From: Ctena decussata
Taxonomy: Eukaryota > Mollusca > Bivalvia > Lucinida > Lucinidae
Direction: 5' to 3'
DNA: 64,000 nt
Assembly (NCBI GenBank): GCA_963989385.1
Contig: OZ022501.1
Location: 99,036,502 to 99,100,501, forward strand
The notes beneath the pieces are model-generated. The model saw only the letters and a list, made by a program, of their open reading frames with translations. It made no database searches and was not told the origin of the DNA. The translations under genes and the position numbers were made by a program. Below are positions 9,570 through 21,520 of the stretch, in pieces (position 1 is the first letter of the stretch; each line of letters starts with the position of its first letter).

Positions 9570-10500
9570 CCGCCAAAGGCGGCGGGATATAATTTTCTCC
9601 ATGTCCATCCATCCGTCTTCTGTGTGTCTGACTGTCCGTCCTTCCATCCGTCCGTCCGTCCGGAGCCATAACTAAGTAACCAACGGACGGAAGGTCATGA
9701 AACTTAAATATATATCACTAAAACGCGCTGAGGAACGTGAAGTTTCGTCAGACTGGCTTCAGTAGTGCATGAGCTATTGTCCTTTAATTGACGTAAAATT
9801 CTTTCCATTCGTCCGTCCGGAGCCATAACTAAGTAACAACTGGACGGAATTTTACGAAACTTGAAATAAATATATATCACTATAACGTGCTGACCCACGT
9901 GAAGTTTCGTGAGCCTGGTTTTAGTAGTGCATTGCCCTTTAATTGACTTAAAATTAATAAAATGAGCCACAACTAAGTAATCATTTATCAAAACTTCATA
10001 CATCTTAAACCAGATATGTATAACCATAACGCAGTTGTGCTCAGAAAGTTTTGTTAGAATGGCATCAGCAGAACATGCGTTATTGCCCTTGAATGAATTT
10101 AAGATTGACAAATTCAGCCATAACTAAGTAATCAACGAATAGATTTCTAGAAATCTTATACTACATATGTATCCCTGTAACACATTGATGCATTTTATGT
10201 TTTGTCGGAATTGCTTCAGTGCGTGGTTAAATGCCCTTGAATTGATTTAAAATCACCATCGATAAATAAGGTACTGGTGAACAAATTTCTTGAAACTGTA
10301 TTAAAAATGTATCATTATAGTGCAGCGAATCTGAGGCAAGTGTTTCAATTTATGCTTCAATTAGTCGTATGTTATTGCCCTTGATTTTATTTACAGTCCA
10401 CAAGTTCAGCCATAACTAAGTAACCTGTGAACAAAAACTTTATATTGAAACTTAAAATAAACTATAAAACAAATCAGGGCCACTTCGTCGGGGGATATAA
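9570..10500. mobile_element. CCCGCC-bounded repeat with degenerate internal units
   Basis: It starts CCCCCGCCAAAGGCGGCGGGATATA and ends GTCGGGGGATATAAATTCATCG. Inside, AGCCATAACTAAGTAA recurs at about 9663, 9823, 9964, 10112 and 10411, each followed by a variant of GAAACTT and preceded by TTGCCCTTGAATTGA, giving units of about 150 bp. A 135-codon minus-strand frame at 9704-10111 runs through the repeats and is not a gene. Confidence 0.6.
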
Positions 10501-11096
10501 ATTCATCGAATTTGCTTGTTCGTCTTTTTTTTCAAAGCCTTTCGACACCGAAGGCGCAGTGTGCCAGGCGGGTTTAGGCCTTGAATTGTTTTTGCATTAG
10601 TAAGAGGGACTTAATATCAGTCAGATTTTTCTCCCTGGATGATATCTATCTTAAATAGCTAAAATCTAAATATATGTGATCTAGATTAAAAAGGTTAAAT
10701 ATCGTAATTTTAATAAAGTAGCCCATACATATTGTTTGAAGCGTACATTTGCCGCTTAAATTGTTTTCAGAGTAAATAAGCGGCTCAAAAGTTACTGGGT
10801 CCATCATATATATTTTTTCGTCAGTTTATCGAATTGAACCGTTAGTATGAAACGGGAACTATCTATCTGATTTCAATTGGCGGCCATTACTGGACTCATA
10901 CCCCAAAGAAGCGGCTTACACAATTGTATGGACACCGTATGGCGGACGCCGTAATTGTTTGATTATATATATCATCAGAGTATTCATTAACCAGAAACGT
11001 TATTTATTTTAAACGGAAACGGAAACGTTACCCTGAACGTTACGTTACGTTGCTAGGTAAATCAAAATGTCTTCTTGAAAATCTGTAAAACAGTAA
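10501..11096. other. No gene recognised
   Basis: AT-rich, with a short run of ACGTTACGTTACGTT near 11035 but no supported feature. Confidence 0.5.
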
Positions 11097-11310
11097 AACC
11101 GCGGTAGAAGTAAATTGATAATTGAGTTATTTGGCTATATCGGACTTATTGTTTTTACTATAGTGAAACAGCGGTAGAAGTTAACTAATAATTGTGTTAT
11201 TTGGCTATATAGGACTTATTGTTTTTACTATAGGCCTATAGTAAAAACAATAAGTCCGATATCGCCAAATAACACAATTATCAATTAACTTCTACCGCAG
11301 TTTTAGTGTA
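11097..11310. repeat. Three-copy foldback: two direct and one inverted ~65-bp arm
   Basis: A unit starting GCGGTAGAAGT and ending TTGTTTTTACTATA occurs at about 11100-11163 and 11171-11232, and inverted at 11237-11298. The second and third copies are joined by GGCC, so 11160-11310 forms a long near-perfect palindrome centred on CTATAGGCCTATAG. Confidence 0.9.
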
Positions 11311-11326
11311 TTTATGAAGTATGTTT

Positions 11327-11652
11327 TGTTGTAGAAGAGCTGAGGAGAAAGGGGACAGAAGAAAGGGAGCGGGTATGAAAGAAATAGCACAATTACATAT
11401 TGACTTACCTGTTTTGCCCTCTGGCACACGTGGCGAGAGACGAGCTCGGTCGGCAGTGTACACTGGTTGAAGGCTGGGTGGTAAGTGACCTCGGTGCCCT
11501 GGCTTGTTGGTGTTCGCTCGTGCATAGCATGAGATACGTGTACATGTGTTTATCAGCCGTGTCTCTCGTGGCCAAAACCATGACACATGTAAAATCACAC
11601 TGAGTATGCAGGTAACATAGCTGGGGTTTACAAACACATAATGTGCACAACA
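11327..11652 (-). repeat. LTR copy 1 (3' LTR on the minus strand)
   Basis: 326 bp, TGTTGT...ACAACA, differing from the copy at 14452 by a small number of substitutions and one-base indels. It contains on the minus strand CAGGTAAGT, a perfect splice-donor consensus (about 11403-11411), which is kept in both copies. Confidence 0.75.
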
Positions 11653-13989
11653 CTCTACCCCATCTAAGAAGAATATGATCTTGGCTTATTTGAAATATAT
11701 AAATTAAAGTAGATTTTTAGCTGTATTACAATTTACCTAGAAATAGGTCATTTATAAAATTTTGCACCAGTATTGAGTGTAGAAATCATCAGGAAATTAC
11801 AACAGTAATAAAAACGAGAGAGACACGACTGATAACTTATGCTAGCCTAGATATTCAGGCAAGTTGAACAAGAATAAAGCTATGTGATGGAAACTGTATG
11901 AAACCCATTGTGCTGTAATGCGACAGATGATTTTGTCATGAATGCGTTGTATTTACAGAGAAGAATAGAAGTTTACACAAATGATCACCATATATAACTA
12001 AATGATCTTGTCGGGCGTGGAATCCAACTATTACCCATATATTCAGGGTGTACAATAACAAATTTAAAGAAAATGCATTTTTCATTTTTTCCATGTATAG
12101 AAACGAATAAGGTTTCATGAGAATCGTTGATCCAAAGAGCTTTAGACGTCATTAATTAATGAACTGTATATTGAAATACAAGTATAAGTGAGTTAGTATA
12201 AATATCCCATGCCCGATAAGGTACATATAAAATAGCCATCACACACATGAACTGCTATACTTGGGACTACAAAAACTGGTGAACTTGAAGAGGGACACAA
12301 ACCAAAGTAGCCTAATCACTGAAAATTTCGACGAGTTGTGAAAAAACGTAAAGAGCTCACATACACCGAGAATTAAGACACTGCAGTAGTCATGATGTAC
12401 AAAACTTGCCAGAACTAACTGATATAATTACTAAGTGTTTATGAAATATTTGTGCTTGTTAATTTTCCAACATCATTTGTATTCTTGATGTGAAGCGCAA
12501 CATAAAGCGTTTTGGTGGTAATAAAAGCGGACTAAATATACAATCAATATTGCAAATATAGTAAAACAATGACTTAAGCATTCTCTTTACAAACGGAACG
12601 TATAAGGCCAAACGCAAGTTTACATTACAATGTACATCATTTTGAATTAACATAAGTTTTTACATACGTTGATGATTTTTGGCAGATCACAAGTCGCCAT
12701 AATCAAAGATCAAGTAGTTATTGAGGAATCGTCTTATGCCATAACAAAACATCGAAACTTCCTGTTCTGACTTTGGCTTGTTCGTAATTGATTAGAAGGA
12801 GTTCTGAAGTAACACAGATGGAATGGAAAGCATCAAAAACACAACAGCGAGATCATCTCAAAGGAAGCAACAAATGAACATTCAGCCAGAAAAAAAAGTT
12901 CCATTCCATCCCTTCTAACAATATCGACTGCGCAGTCCATATGTATGTGATGTAGCGAAGGTACACTTAATTAAAATATATGTACAGTACTTCTTCCAAC
13001 TTTGTACAAATAGCAGTATACCAGAGAACACAAGTCCAGCTCACAAATGCACTGCTAGTTGCCCAAATATGGGATAATATAGAAAACTATATGTGCAGTT
13101 CAAATCGGCCGCAGAAATTCCGACGCTCAGACAACATACAAGCTAACTTCCGAGCGTCAGAACGATGAAGCAAAAATGACTTGCATTTATGAAATATAAT
13201 TTGTAACGTACGGACGAAAGCTGGACTCTAAAGGTCACGTGACCATCACAAAAATATGACTAATATTACATGCAGCAACAGAAACTACTAAGAATTTCGG
13301 AAACTACAGGCGTTCACACTCCACACAGCATTCGGAAAACACACAGGCTAGCCCGACTACTGCGGTGGAGTATAATTTAATTATGCGAAATGCAGTGGCG
13401 ATGAGATATGAAATATAATGCAGAGCCACTGCAGCCAAGCACACCATATCATTGATTCTACCATAGTTACCAATTTCCGAAGTTACAAACCAGAACGTAA
13501 AGATTTACCATTTTGAAAAATGCTAAATGCGTTCAAGCTTCAAACGCCATGGTGTTCAAATTATTAGCTGTACAAACTTTTACAACCAAGTTAACAGTCA
13601 GAAAAGTTCAAATCCATACAAATAATTTTCCACGACACAGATTTTTCTGATATGAACCCAAAAGTATGTTATAAATTTTCAGAAGTCAAGGCTACAAAAT
13701 TATGAACCAAAAAGAAGACAGGCGTACAGAAAGATACAAGCAGCTTGACACAATATTCTAAATGCTCGTCGTTAAGGTTATTAGAAAGCCGAGATGTTAA
13801 GTCCAAATTACAAAAACAGTATTTATAAGCAGTAGCATTATAAGCTGCATAATGCTAAAGTTGACAGATTCTATCACAACTGAAAATACATATTCATACA
13901 TACATGAGCATAAAACTTACAAAACAATGCAAATATCACACATGCACATCTTTCATGCGCAGCATGACAGAATTAAATGTCAATCCTGG

Positions 13990-14092
13990 ACCACTTAATC
14001 CAGGCCTGACTAAATATCACTCCGGCGCAAATACGCCGGCCTGACAAAATATCACTCCGACGCAATTATATACGCCGGCCTGACAATAAAAA
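13990..14092. repeat. Short tandem repeat in the LTR element interior
   Basis: Three partial copies of GCCTGACAAAATATCACTCC followed by GCGCAA and ACGCCGG. This is the only internal repeat I noticed between the two LTRs. Confidence 0.7.
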
Positions 14093-14451
14093 TATGAGTC
14101 ATGATAGAAACTGCCAAAGTCACGCAGTTCTGAAACCCTCTAAAGTTACATCATATTGTGTTAAACGTGATGCTGAAATTATCTTTTCAAAGCTAAGTTT
14201 CAGTTATTCACAGTATGAAATACAAATGCTATGGTTCAGTTCCACATAGAAATGCACAGTTCAAACAGCGAAATTCCCATATTTCTTCCCCTTTTAGCAA
14301 TAAGAAGTTTACCTTGATTAACAAGTACGAGCAGAAAACCTCTTAGGGTACGAGTTCCTCTAAGAGACAGTGTCCAGTTTGAAATTAGTAAAATATTCAG
14401 CCAAACGCCGGAAAAAGCCCCGCGTCCAGCTGTTTCCTCGCAGTCGCCAAT

Positions 14452-14779
14452 TGTTGTAAACGAGTTGAGGAGAAAGGGGACAGAAGAAAGGGAGCGGGTA
14501 TGAAAGAAATAGCACAATTACATATTGACTTACCTGTTTTGCCCTCTGGCACACGTGGCGAGAGACGAGCTCGATCGGCAGTGTACACTGGTTGAAGGCT
14601 GGGTGGTAAGTGACCTCGGTGCCCTGGCTTGTTGGTGTTCGCTCGTGCATAGCATGAGTTACTTGTACATGTGTTTATCAGCCGTGTCTCTCGTGGCCAA
14701 AACCATGACACATGTAAAATCACACTGAGTATGCAGGTAACATAGCTGGGGTTTACAAAACACATAAATGCGCACAACA
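14452..14779 (-). repeat. LTR copy 2 (5' LTR on the minus strand)
   Basis: 328 bp, same termini as the copy at 11327. The open frames on the minus strand (14397-14780) also appear in the other copy and I treat them as LTR sequence. Confidence 0.75.
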
Positions 14780-14942
14780 CTTTCCTTTGCTCGTCTCAAA
14801 GTTGCGCTTTCCGTATACATCTTGTAGAAAGGGAAGATGTAGTATTTAGGATTCAAAGTATTTGCGCAAATGTATTTTTGCTCTCTAACTTTCAGCATTC
14901 TTGTTCGATGGTCACGGATTTGTTGATTATGTACCGTGATCC

Positions 14943-15561
14943 GTGACCCGATATAAATATCGGTTGCCGCAGGCATTGGTCTATAAAATGCTAAATAACA
15001 TTACACCCCTATACCTGTCTTCTTTAGTACCGCAGTCTATAAGTAACTTATCACGATACAACCTCCGAAATTCAAATGACTTACGAACTATTGATGCTAG
15101 AACTAACCAGTATTTTAATTCTTTTTTACCGTCGAGTGTCAGAGCATGGAATAATTTATCTGTTGACGCGAAGCAATGTGAATCTGTAAACTCTTTCAAA
15201 TGCTTTCTTCAAAGAAATAAAAAAATCAGTTCCCAAACATTATTATGTAGGTTGCAGAAAAGGACAAATATTATTAACCCGCCTACGAACAAACTGTTGT
15301 TCGCTAAATTTTGATCTCTTTGTTAAAAACATATCAGATTCTCCTCTTTGTCATTGTGGAAACGGTTGAGAATGCCCAACACTTTTTCTTCAATTGCACA
15401 TCTTATCAAATGCAGCGCGACGAATTAATAAACGCAGTGTCTCCATATCAGCATCCTTCTCTTAATCTATTTTTGTACGGCAACCTGTCCTTGTCGTATG
15501 AAACTAACAGTTTAATATTTGATAACGTTTACAAATACATTATAGCAACAAAACGCTTCTA
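14943..15561 (+). pseudogene. LINE ORF2 C-terminal fragment
   Basis: The translated stretch matches the tail of Jockey/CR1-type non-LTR polyproteins: a region with RYNLRN and SFLPSSVRAWNNL, followed in another frame by a C-x-C ... H-x4-C type element (LCHCG, QHFFFNC). A frameshift and stop near 15312-15368 separate the parts. The reverse transcriptase core is absent, so this is a 5'-truncated copy, as is usual for LINEs. It is of the same family as the copy at 47640, judged from similar 3' ends. Confidence 0.75.
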
Positions 15562-16108
15562 AACGCACAACACTCCTGTTATGCAGGCAGACTTAAGCAA
15601 ACAATGTTCAGCGTAAATGCTATGACTGCTGCTGAAACCCGTTCCCGCTCTCTCTTAATCCTGCTTAGTATTTGTATATGTTAAGAATTATTTCTTATTG
15701 GCCTAGTTCCCTCTTCCAATGATAGCTCGCTACCTTTCTCGGTCGAAAATGTTTACTGACAATCCTTGTTGTCCTATCATTCTTTTGGAATTGCATTGCC
15801 CTTTCTTTGCTTTGTTATATGTTGTGGCAAAGAGGTTATCATACGTATTATTTTTCTCAGCAACCAGGCCTTGTTTGTTTGTTTATTTCTTCTTTCAAAC
15901 ACTGAATGCTGTTTTAATTTTGGTTTACCAATGTAACCTATATTCTATAACATTTAGAGATCCGCCATAATTTGTACAAATGTATTATAATAGGGAGAAG
16001 AACTCTATAAGCACACAGCTTCCGTTCTAATCCCATAGCTTGTCCTGATATCTTATTTGTACATGTATGTATATATGTAAGTCAAAAGCGAAATAAATAT
16101 GTTTAAAC
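15562..16108 (+). mobile_element. LINE 3' untranslated tail
   Basis: AT-rich tail containing CTCTATAAGCAC and ending AAATAAATATGTTTAAAC. Matching phrases (CTCTATAAGCAC, AATAAAATACTGTTTAAAC) flank the 3' end of the LINE at 52480-53508, which supports a shared family and marks the element end. Confidence 0.6.
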
Positions 16109-16114
16109 TAGGCA

Positions 16115-16336
16115 TTGGTCTTAGGTTTTGAGAAAAGAAGTGACGACTCATTTAGCCTGGCCATAAAGAAAATTGTCTTTGAAATCTCCTCGCCTGATAA
16201 AAATGACAGTGTGCTTGTTTTCCAAGTGTTGGTGGCACAGCCAACTGATGACAGAAAGAAGGTAATCAGATCCGTTTACAAAATACCAGCGTCATCTGTT
16301 AGAATAGAAACTCAAGGATTCAGAATATTTCTCTAG
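16115..16336 (+). other. Unrecognised open frame, possible exon remnant
   Basis: A 74-codon frame immediately after the LINE end, without an ATG start, with a composition that looks protein-like (charged and hydrophobic residues alternate; FEKRSDD, VFEISSPDKND). It follows a CTTAG that could be a splice acceptor. I recognise no family, and chance cannot be excluded. Confidence 0.2.
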
Positions 16337-16339
16337 ATG

Positions 16340-17470
16340 ATATGTTTTGACCGAGTGTGGAGATGGTGTACTTTATTTTTATGCAGCTTTGCAGCATTTT
16401 CTTGTTTAAAAGGAGAACACATATGTGGCATCCTGTTTGCCTCAGAGATGGGAAAGTTCCTTCGAAAGAACAGTGTAAAAATACCATACTATCCCCTACA
16501 TTTTACGCTAAAAGGCCTAGCAGCCAGTTGACAGGTCCTACGGGATTTCTTTTACAGTAAAGATTCTTATCATCTGAAAGCAAAGCAGGTTTAAAGAATA
16601 TTGAGAATGGGGACACTTTGTCCCTTTTCTAGAGAGTAACGTATTTTATCTCTGATACATCTACTTTCTTACGGAATGGGGACTCTTCCATGTTTTCCGG
16701 CATTTTTACAAAAGGGGACTAAAGTTGTGACTGCCTGTATGCTTCCCTGGGGTAATAATGTTTTTACCTTATTCAAATTGGGGTAAACTCTTGCAGGAGA
16801 ATTTACTACCCAAAATTTGCTCACCGGGGAGTAAATTGTGTCCGTTACACAAAGGATATAGGTAAAAATAAATGTTTATGGTTTAACGTATTATTTGTTC
16901 TTATTGTTAGGGTTGATGCTTTTTGTAAGATTGTTGTGCGGGCGGAGGATTTTTTTTTTTTTGTTTGAACAAATGAAAGTGGTCAAAATACCCAAATCCT
17001 AAGTCCGAAATCGTAAATCATTTTAACATTGACAATTCCGGAATATTTCAGATACACAGACATGGACCCCAAAATAGAGGTGTGATCAGGTACTCGCGAG
17101 AAGTAAACATCACCTGCCTATTATATCTATGTATCAGTGGCATTTGCATTTGATGAACCAGCGATGGGGTTGGTCGACCACAAACCGGTTAACCCGGCCT
17201 CACCCCCCCCCCCCCCCACCCCGACACCCGTTCCGGGACGTTTTGGGTCGGGCCCACCGTGATTTAACTGGTAGATTTCTTCTGCTCCAGAACTCCAGTG
17301 TTGCTATTTCTGTGAGTCCTCATGTTTGTTTTATCTTAATTTTAAGTTTGATGTCTATGTTCGTGAGAACACACTTATGAGATAGGAATCATCCACGCAA
17401 ACTGAACAACTTAGTGTCTGATAAACCAAGGCAGGACCAAAGGCTCAACCGCAAACCGGTTAAGCCTCCC
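16340..17470. other. No gene; degenerate foldback repeats and a poly-C run
   Basis: Holds degenerate CTTAAAGGAAAG / GGGGTAAACTCTT-type repeat phrases and a poly-C run near 17200. No coding sequence is supported. Confidence 0.4.
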
Positions 17471-17765
17471 CCCCACCACCCCTCACCCAGTAATTTCATT
17501 GCTGGCCATCCCAAGGCGGCAGTTCTGCTTTGGTTCTTCTTGGTTGTTTTATGTGAGGTTAGTTGCTGTGTCTGCTATTGATATGATGTTTGTGATGTTC
17601 CGGCCAGCGCGTTGACCACCTACATGGGAAATGGCTGTTCACACGGCTGCCGCTGGTGTATTCTTTGTTGGAGACTAATTTTGTGTTGCCTCTTTCCCAC
17701 ATGGTGCCTTGAGTTGGATCTGGGATTGAATTGTGTCAGTTCCTGAGGATTTTCCCCCTTCCCTT
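17471..17765 (-). repeat. R1 repeat, divergent copy
   Basis: Recognisable by CCCAGTAATTTCATTGCTGGCC, CAAGGCGGCAGTTCTGC and GTCAGTTCCTGAGGA in the same order as other R1 copies, with many substitutions. Its divergence and place upstream of gene B suggest it belongs to the ancestral unit, like the equally divergent copy at 58660-58855. Confidence 0.6.
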
Positions 17766-18031
17766 TTTTACTTTTTCATATCCCAATTTCCAAATCTTTT
17801 TGTTGGAATGTAGACCCGAAATGTCAAGTTTCCCCTAAATAATCCCACTTTCCCTAATATTGAAGAAGGTCTCAATTAGTGCCGACGGATAATTTGTCAC
17901 ATATTCTCGGTTCTTGCTAATCACTTAGCATTCCACTTGTGTTGACTAGCATTTGATACTGTCACAAGATATTTGTATTCTTTCTCCTGTTAGTATTGTA
18001 AATGGAACTTAAATTTTAGCCTAATCTGTGT

Positions 18032-18347
18032 CTGTCTTTTGCGCTTACTATCAGTCAGTTTTTATTGCTTCCCGTATCTTAGAATAAAACAATAGGTTTC
18101 TGTGCACACTCGATTTTATTTTCCGCATGTATGGTCAAGAAAGTTACTGGTGTAAAGGCATCTGTGGTGCCCTAGAGACATTGCAAGGTTATGGGATAGA
18201 CTAGACTAGATAGACAAGAAGTTTCAAAAAATAGAACAATTAGACCGCTGCTTTTTCTGTCTGTTTGTATGCCCCAGCCTGTGAAATCAAGATCACAGCA
18301 CTTCTGGATCACTTTGCTACACAAGCAAATATTTCTTCGGGGATAAA
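18032..18347 (+). promoter_or_regulatory. Proximal upstream block of pseudogene B
   Basis: Matches the region between the TATA box and start of E and A: GAATAAAACAATAGG, CGATTTTATTTTCCGC, AACAATTAGA and ATCAAGATCACAGCAC. I cannot find the TATAAAATATAG box for this copy. Confidence 0.5.
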
Positions 18348-19891
18348 AAGGAACTAATTTGATACTTCACCGTTGTTTTTCATATGGTTATATTCCATGG
18401 AGCAGCTGCTGCACCGGCAACATACGAGCAGGAAAACATGTCAAAACTAGAAGCGATGCAGGAATGCTCGATGAGAGGGGGTAGCCTGGTAAACTATAAA
18501 GAAATACAGAATAACCCTTCAGCTCTAAAGTATCTTGACCAACTCAAGAACGGGATCACGGCTTGGATTGATGGTTATGCAGAGTTTTCTCCATTTTTAT
18601 TTTGGCGGGGATGTTATTTTATAAGAGACGGAAGCAACGTATACACATTTGAAATGGAAGAAAACAGCTTGTTTCTGTGTTCAAAAGAATGTTTGCGTCA
18701 TGATGCCAGTACATCATATGTCGGAGTAAAAGATACGACCTGTTACTGTGCCCAGTTTTATCCTGCCTTTTGACCATATTTGCGCTTGACAACAAACTCT
18801 TCTTTCTGCAATATATCTTGTTATGACAATGGCATTGATTCATGTGGAGGATTTTTACATATGGACTTATATAGTATAGACCATTATGCGGGAGACAGAA
18901 TCGGGGGACAAAAAGAGACCGCTAATCGGCAGTGTGTTTATTATTTGAACCCGGCTATTAGAGAATTATATTTAGCATCTTGTCACACGGTTTACATGGA
19001 TGGATTTGTGTACGAGGAAGTAGAGGGTTCTGTTTTTGCAACTGCTACTTGTACCAACACATCCAATTTTATGAGCTCTACATATTGTTTTAAAGCAGAA
19101 CCTTCGAGCAGACAAGAAGCATATAAGCGTTGCCTAGATATAAATGGAAGACTTACTTTTAACACTGGCTTTACAGAAGTTGTGGATTCAATTAAGCATG
19201 CGTATTGGACAGATTTATTCCGAGGCATTGTGTTTTCTGACAATCTTACTAGCAAAGCAGTATGTATAGCAGTAACAGAAGTAAATAACAATATTTATTT
19301 TGAGCCAGATGACTGTTCTGTAAAGAATTATTTTCTGTGCAAGTATAACGATCCAACAGCCTCAACATCTGTTTCATATCAACGGACAAGACCAGCTAAG
19401 AGACGGTGTTCCAGTCAAGCCCCGAGAATAAATAAATCCAAACTGGATTCGAGAATTCGCATGGATCCAGTAACCGCATATATCTACCTTGCATTTTCAG
19501 GTGTCGCGTTGGTTTTTGCAGTTGTCGTTATCATTATCCTTTTCAAATTCAAACAGTGGACGAGGAACGTTTTACTTGCCATTAATTCTGACCATCGGGC
19601 GAACAGAGTCTACCATCATCCAATACAGCAAAGTGCCGAAAACTACTCACTAGTGAGTAGTATCGTCATAACGCAGTACCGGACTGTGAAAATCGTTTAC
19701 CGGATATCCAGAGCAAATACCTCAGAGAACAATCTGGTTTTCAGATTCCCCTTGCAGAATCCTCGTTTGTGGAAGAAGGTCTTCAGACTGTTAAACTGCA
19801 TCATGTTTATGAAGTACTGTCAGATGAAAGACAGCATGATTTCTATGAAGTTATGTCTCAGTCAAAAGACAGCAAACAAAAAAGCAAATAG
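18348..19891 (+). pseudogene. Receptor B, broken CTLD/WSC receptor
   Basis: Full-length homologue of E and A with several lesions. The start codon position reads AAG instead of ATG (18348) and codon 5 is TGA. The first usable ATG is at 18384, which would lose most of the signal peptide. An in-frame TGA at 18771-18773 interrupts the WSC domain just after its CYC motif; the same frame continues after it. A one-base deletion near 19652 in the tail shifts the frame away from the conserved tyrosine motifs; the homologous frame would reach a stop at 19889-19891. The second CTLD, with its conserved Cys pair, and the membrane span are otherwise well kept, so decay looks recent. Confidence 0.85.
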
Positions 19892-21430
19892 AACACCGCA
19901 TTAAATATTTTATTTGATAAAAAATTCAGGCCTGACATTCAATTTTCAAAATAGTATTTCTTGTCAGTTTAGATGAGCAAAGGGTAGATAATATGCATTG
20001 CAGGTATGGGAGCTGTCGAAGATGCAGTAGCATCGATACAAGGATAATCAGACCTCTGTACGGTAACTTTAAGGTGTGCAAGTTTACCAGAATGTTTCCT
20101 TCAGTTTTTATATAGAGAAACCACTTTGAATTTTGTGCCTTCCAGTTTAATCCCTTGAGTGAGGAAGCCCTTTCAAATATGGAAACACTCTGAAAGGAAT
20201 GGATTTGCTCATCGGGTTCTTGAGGAGTTGATTCCTATTAAGAAAGAAGAACTTCTTTTTCCCTTAGTGTACCTATTCCTCTGAAAGAGAATGTCGTAGC
20301 AGCAGACCTGAACCTGTGGCGCGCAGTGTTGCAGTGGTAGTGTCCCCAACTCATTAATGAAGGGACCCGTGTTTGAATTTCCACAGGTGCTGGCGTTGTG
20401 ACATTAGGCAAGGCCACATAGCCACAGCTTAGCTTGTTAATATGTATATAGTCCTTAGGTTAAGGATCATACAACAGAGGAAGCAATGCCATTTTTATTT
20501 TGCCTCCAGTCTTAGTGGTGTCAATAATTAAAAGGAAATATATTTTTCCTAGTAACATCTTTTCCTTTAAGAAGGCGCTAGGCTACATACCCAGGGGTGA
20601 AAGTTTTGATCCGCTGGTCCTCCGGGTTTTAGGGATGAGTCTTTAAACCAGTGTCTTCTTGTGACATGTCTTGTTGGGACGTTAAAACTGAGTTCACTCA
20701 CTTACTCCTTTAAGAAAAAAATGGATAGGTTTCGTTGTAAAGAGAACCAAACACTAAGTCAGAAAACTTGTTCCCTGTTGTTAAAATGGCGGAAAACCCC
20801 TGGGGGTGTATTCATTGACCTTCATAAGTGGCAAATAAAGCTGCACAGACTTTATGTTCGTTGTTGATTAAACAGAAGCGATTCTAAATAAAGCCTTATT
20901 GATATTATTTTATTATTATTATTATTTTATGTTTTCGAGATGCTATGAAGTTTTCGCTATCAATGATTTGCATGACGACAGGACATTGATCGCTGTGGAA
21001 ATACTGGCCTGTAAATATTTTGATTATCAAGCAAAGAAAATCATATGACTTTAAAGTGGACAAGAAAAAGCATTCTCGTTTTGCTGTTTTGCATTTATTT
21101 TTTCTTTGAACTGAGGTATTTCAGTCTAGGCTGGCTATTTTGGGTTTAGCGGCCCTTTGAGACAGTATTTCAGTCTATACCAGGCCATCTCCCCGAGAGA
21201 GGGAGAAAGAAAATAGAAACGATAGAAGAGAGAAAAAATAGCCAAACAACCTCTGCCCGCACCTACTACAAGAACAGGATCCTACTTTAACCCAAATAAG
21301 TAGGACGCAATGAACATGTTGATAATGTCAGTGAGCGCCTGTGTCCATAAACATGAAAATAGATTTATTAGAGGTATAAAACTGATCATTGTAATGGGAA
21401 GTAAATTGACAGTTCCCAGCTTCTCCCAGA
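19892..21430 (+). other. 3' unit of pseudogene B
   Basis: Homologous to the flanks of the other paralogues, including the tRNA-like SINE segment at 20315-20385 and, further on, the CAGTGAGCGCCTGTGTCCAT block (21330) that in unit E (58311) leads into the next gene. It carries no gene. Confidence 0.6.
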
Positions 21431-21436
21431 TGTCTC

Positions 21437-21520
21437 TCAGGAGCCCCGGTAGCTCAGTGGGTTAAGCGCTGGCCTACTGATCTAGCGGACCGGGTTCGAA
21501 TCCCGCTTGAGGGGTACATT
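21437..21520 (+). repeat. tRNA-derived SINE head
   Basis: AGCCCCGGTAGCTCAGTGGG is a canonical A box and GGGTTCGAATCCCGC a canonical B box at tRNA spacing, with a T-arm stem CGGG/CCCG. The anticodon arm folds poorly (9-base loop or mismatch) and the acceptor arm does not close with the following GAGGGGTACATTCC, so I call it a SINE promoter and not a functional tRNA. It joins directly to R2. Confidence 0.6.

Larger units (their letters stand above)
11327..14779 (-). mobile_element. Non-autonomous LTR retrotransposon, minus strand (LARD-like)
   Basis: Two near-identical ~326-bp direct repeats (11327-11652 and 14452-14779) begin TGTTGT and end ACAACA. Read on the minus strand, the base pairs just inside the right repeat are ATTGGCGACTGCGAGG, a plausible primer-binding site two bases from the LTR, and just before the left repeat is a purine-rich GATGGGGTAGAG, a plausible polypurine tract. 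The 2.8-kb interior has no reverse transcriptase, integrase or gag that I can recognise. No clear target duplication is visible (TGTTT against CTTTC). I infer a large non-coding LTR derivative; a simple segmental duplication of a host exon is the alternative. Confidence 0.6.

Noticed and set aside
9704..10111. 135-codon minus-strand gene
   Set aside because: The frame runs through several degenerate copies of a ~150-bp repeat and its translation shows the same periodicity; no domain is seen.
11281..14780. Host protein-coding exons on the minus strand (open frames at 11281-11653 and 14397-14780)
   Set aside because: The same frames occur in both members of a direct terminal repeat with LTR features, so they are repeat sequence; the splice donor is noted but does not make a gene.
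19652..19904. Receptor B with a genuinely different C-terminal tail
   Set aside because: The alternative tail is the +1 frame of the conserved tail, and the same peptide appears as a shadow frame in D and E. Together with the lost start and two stops, a one-base deletion is the simpler reading.
21437..21520. Functional tRNA gene
   Set aside because: A and B boxes are good but the anticodon arm has a mismatch or a nine-base loop and the acceptor stem does not close; it is joined to an interspersed repeat. SINE head is the better call.
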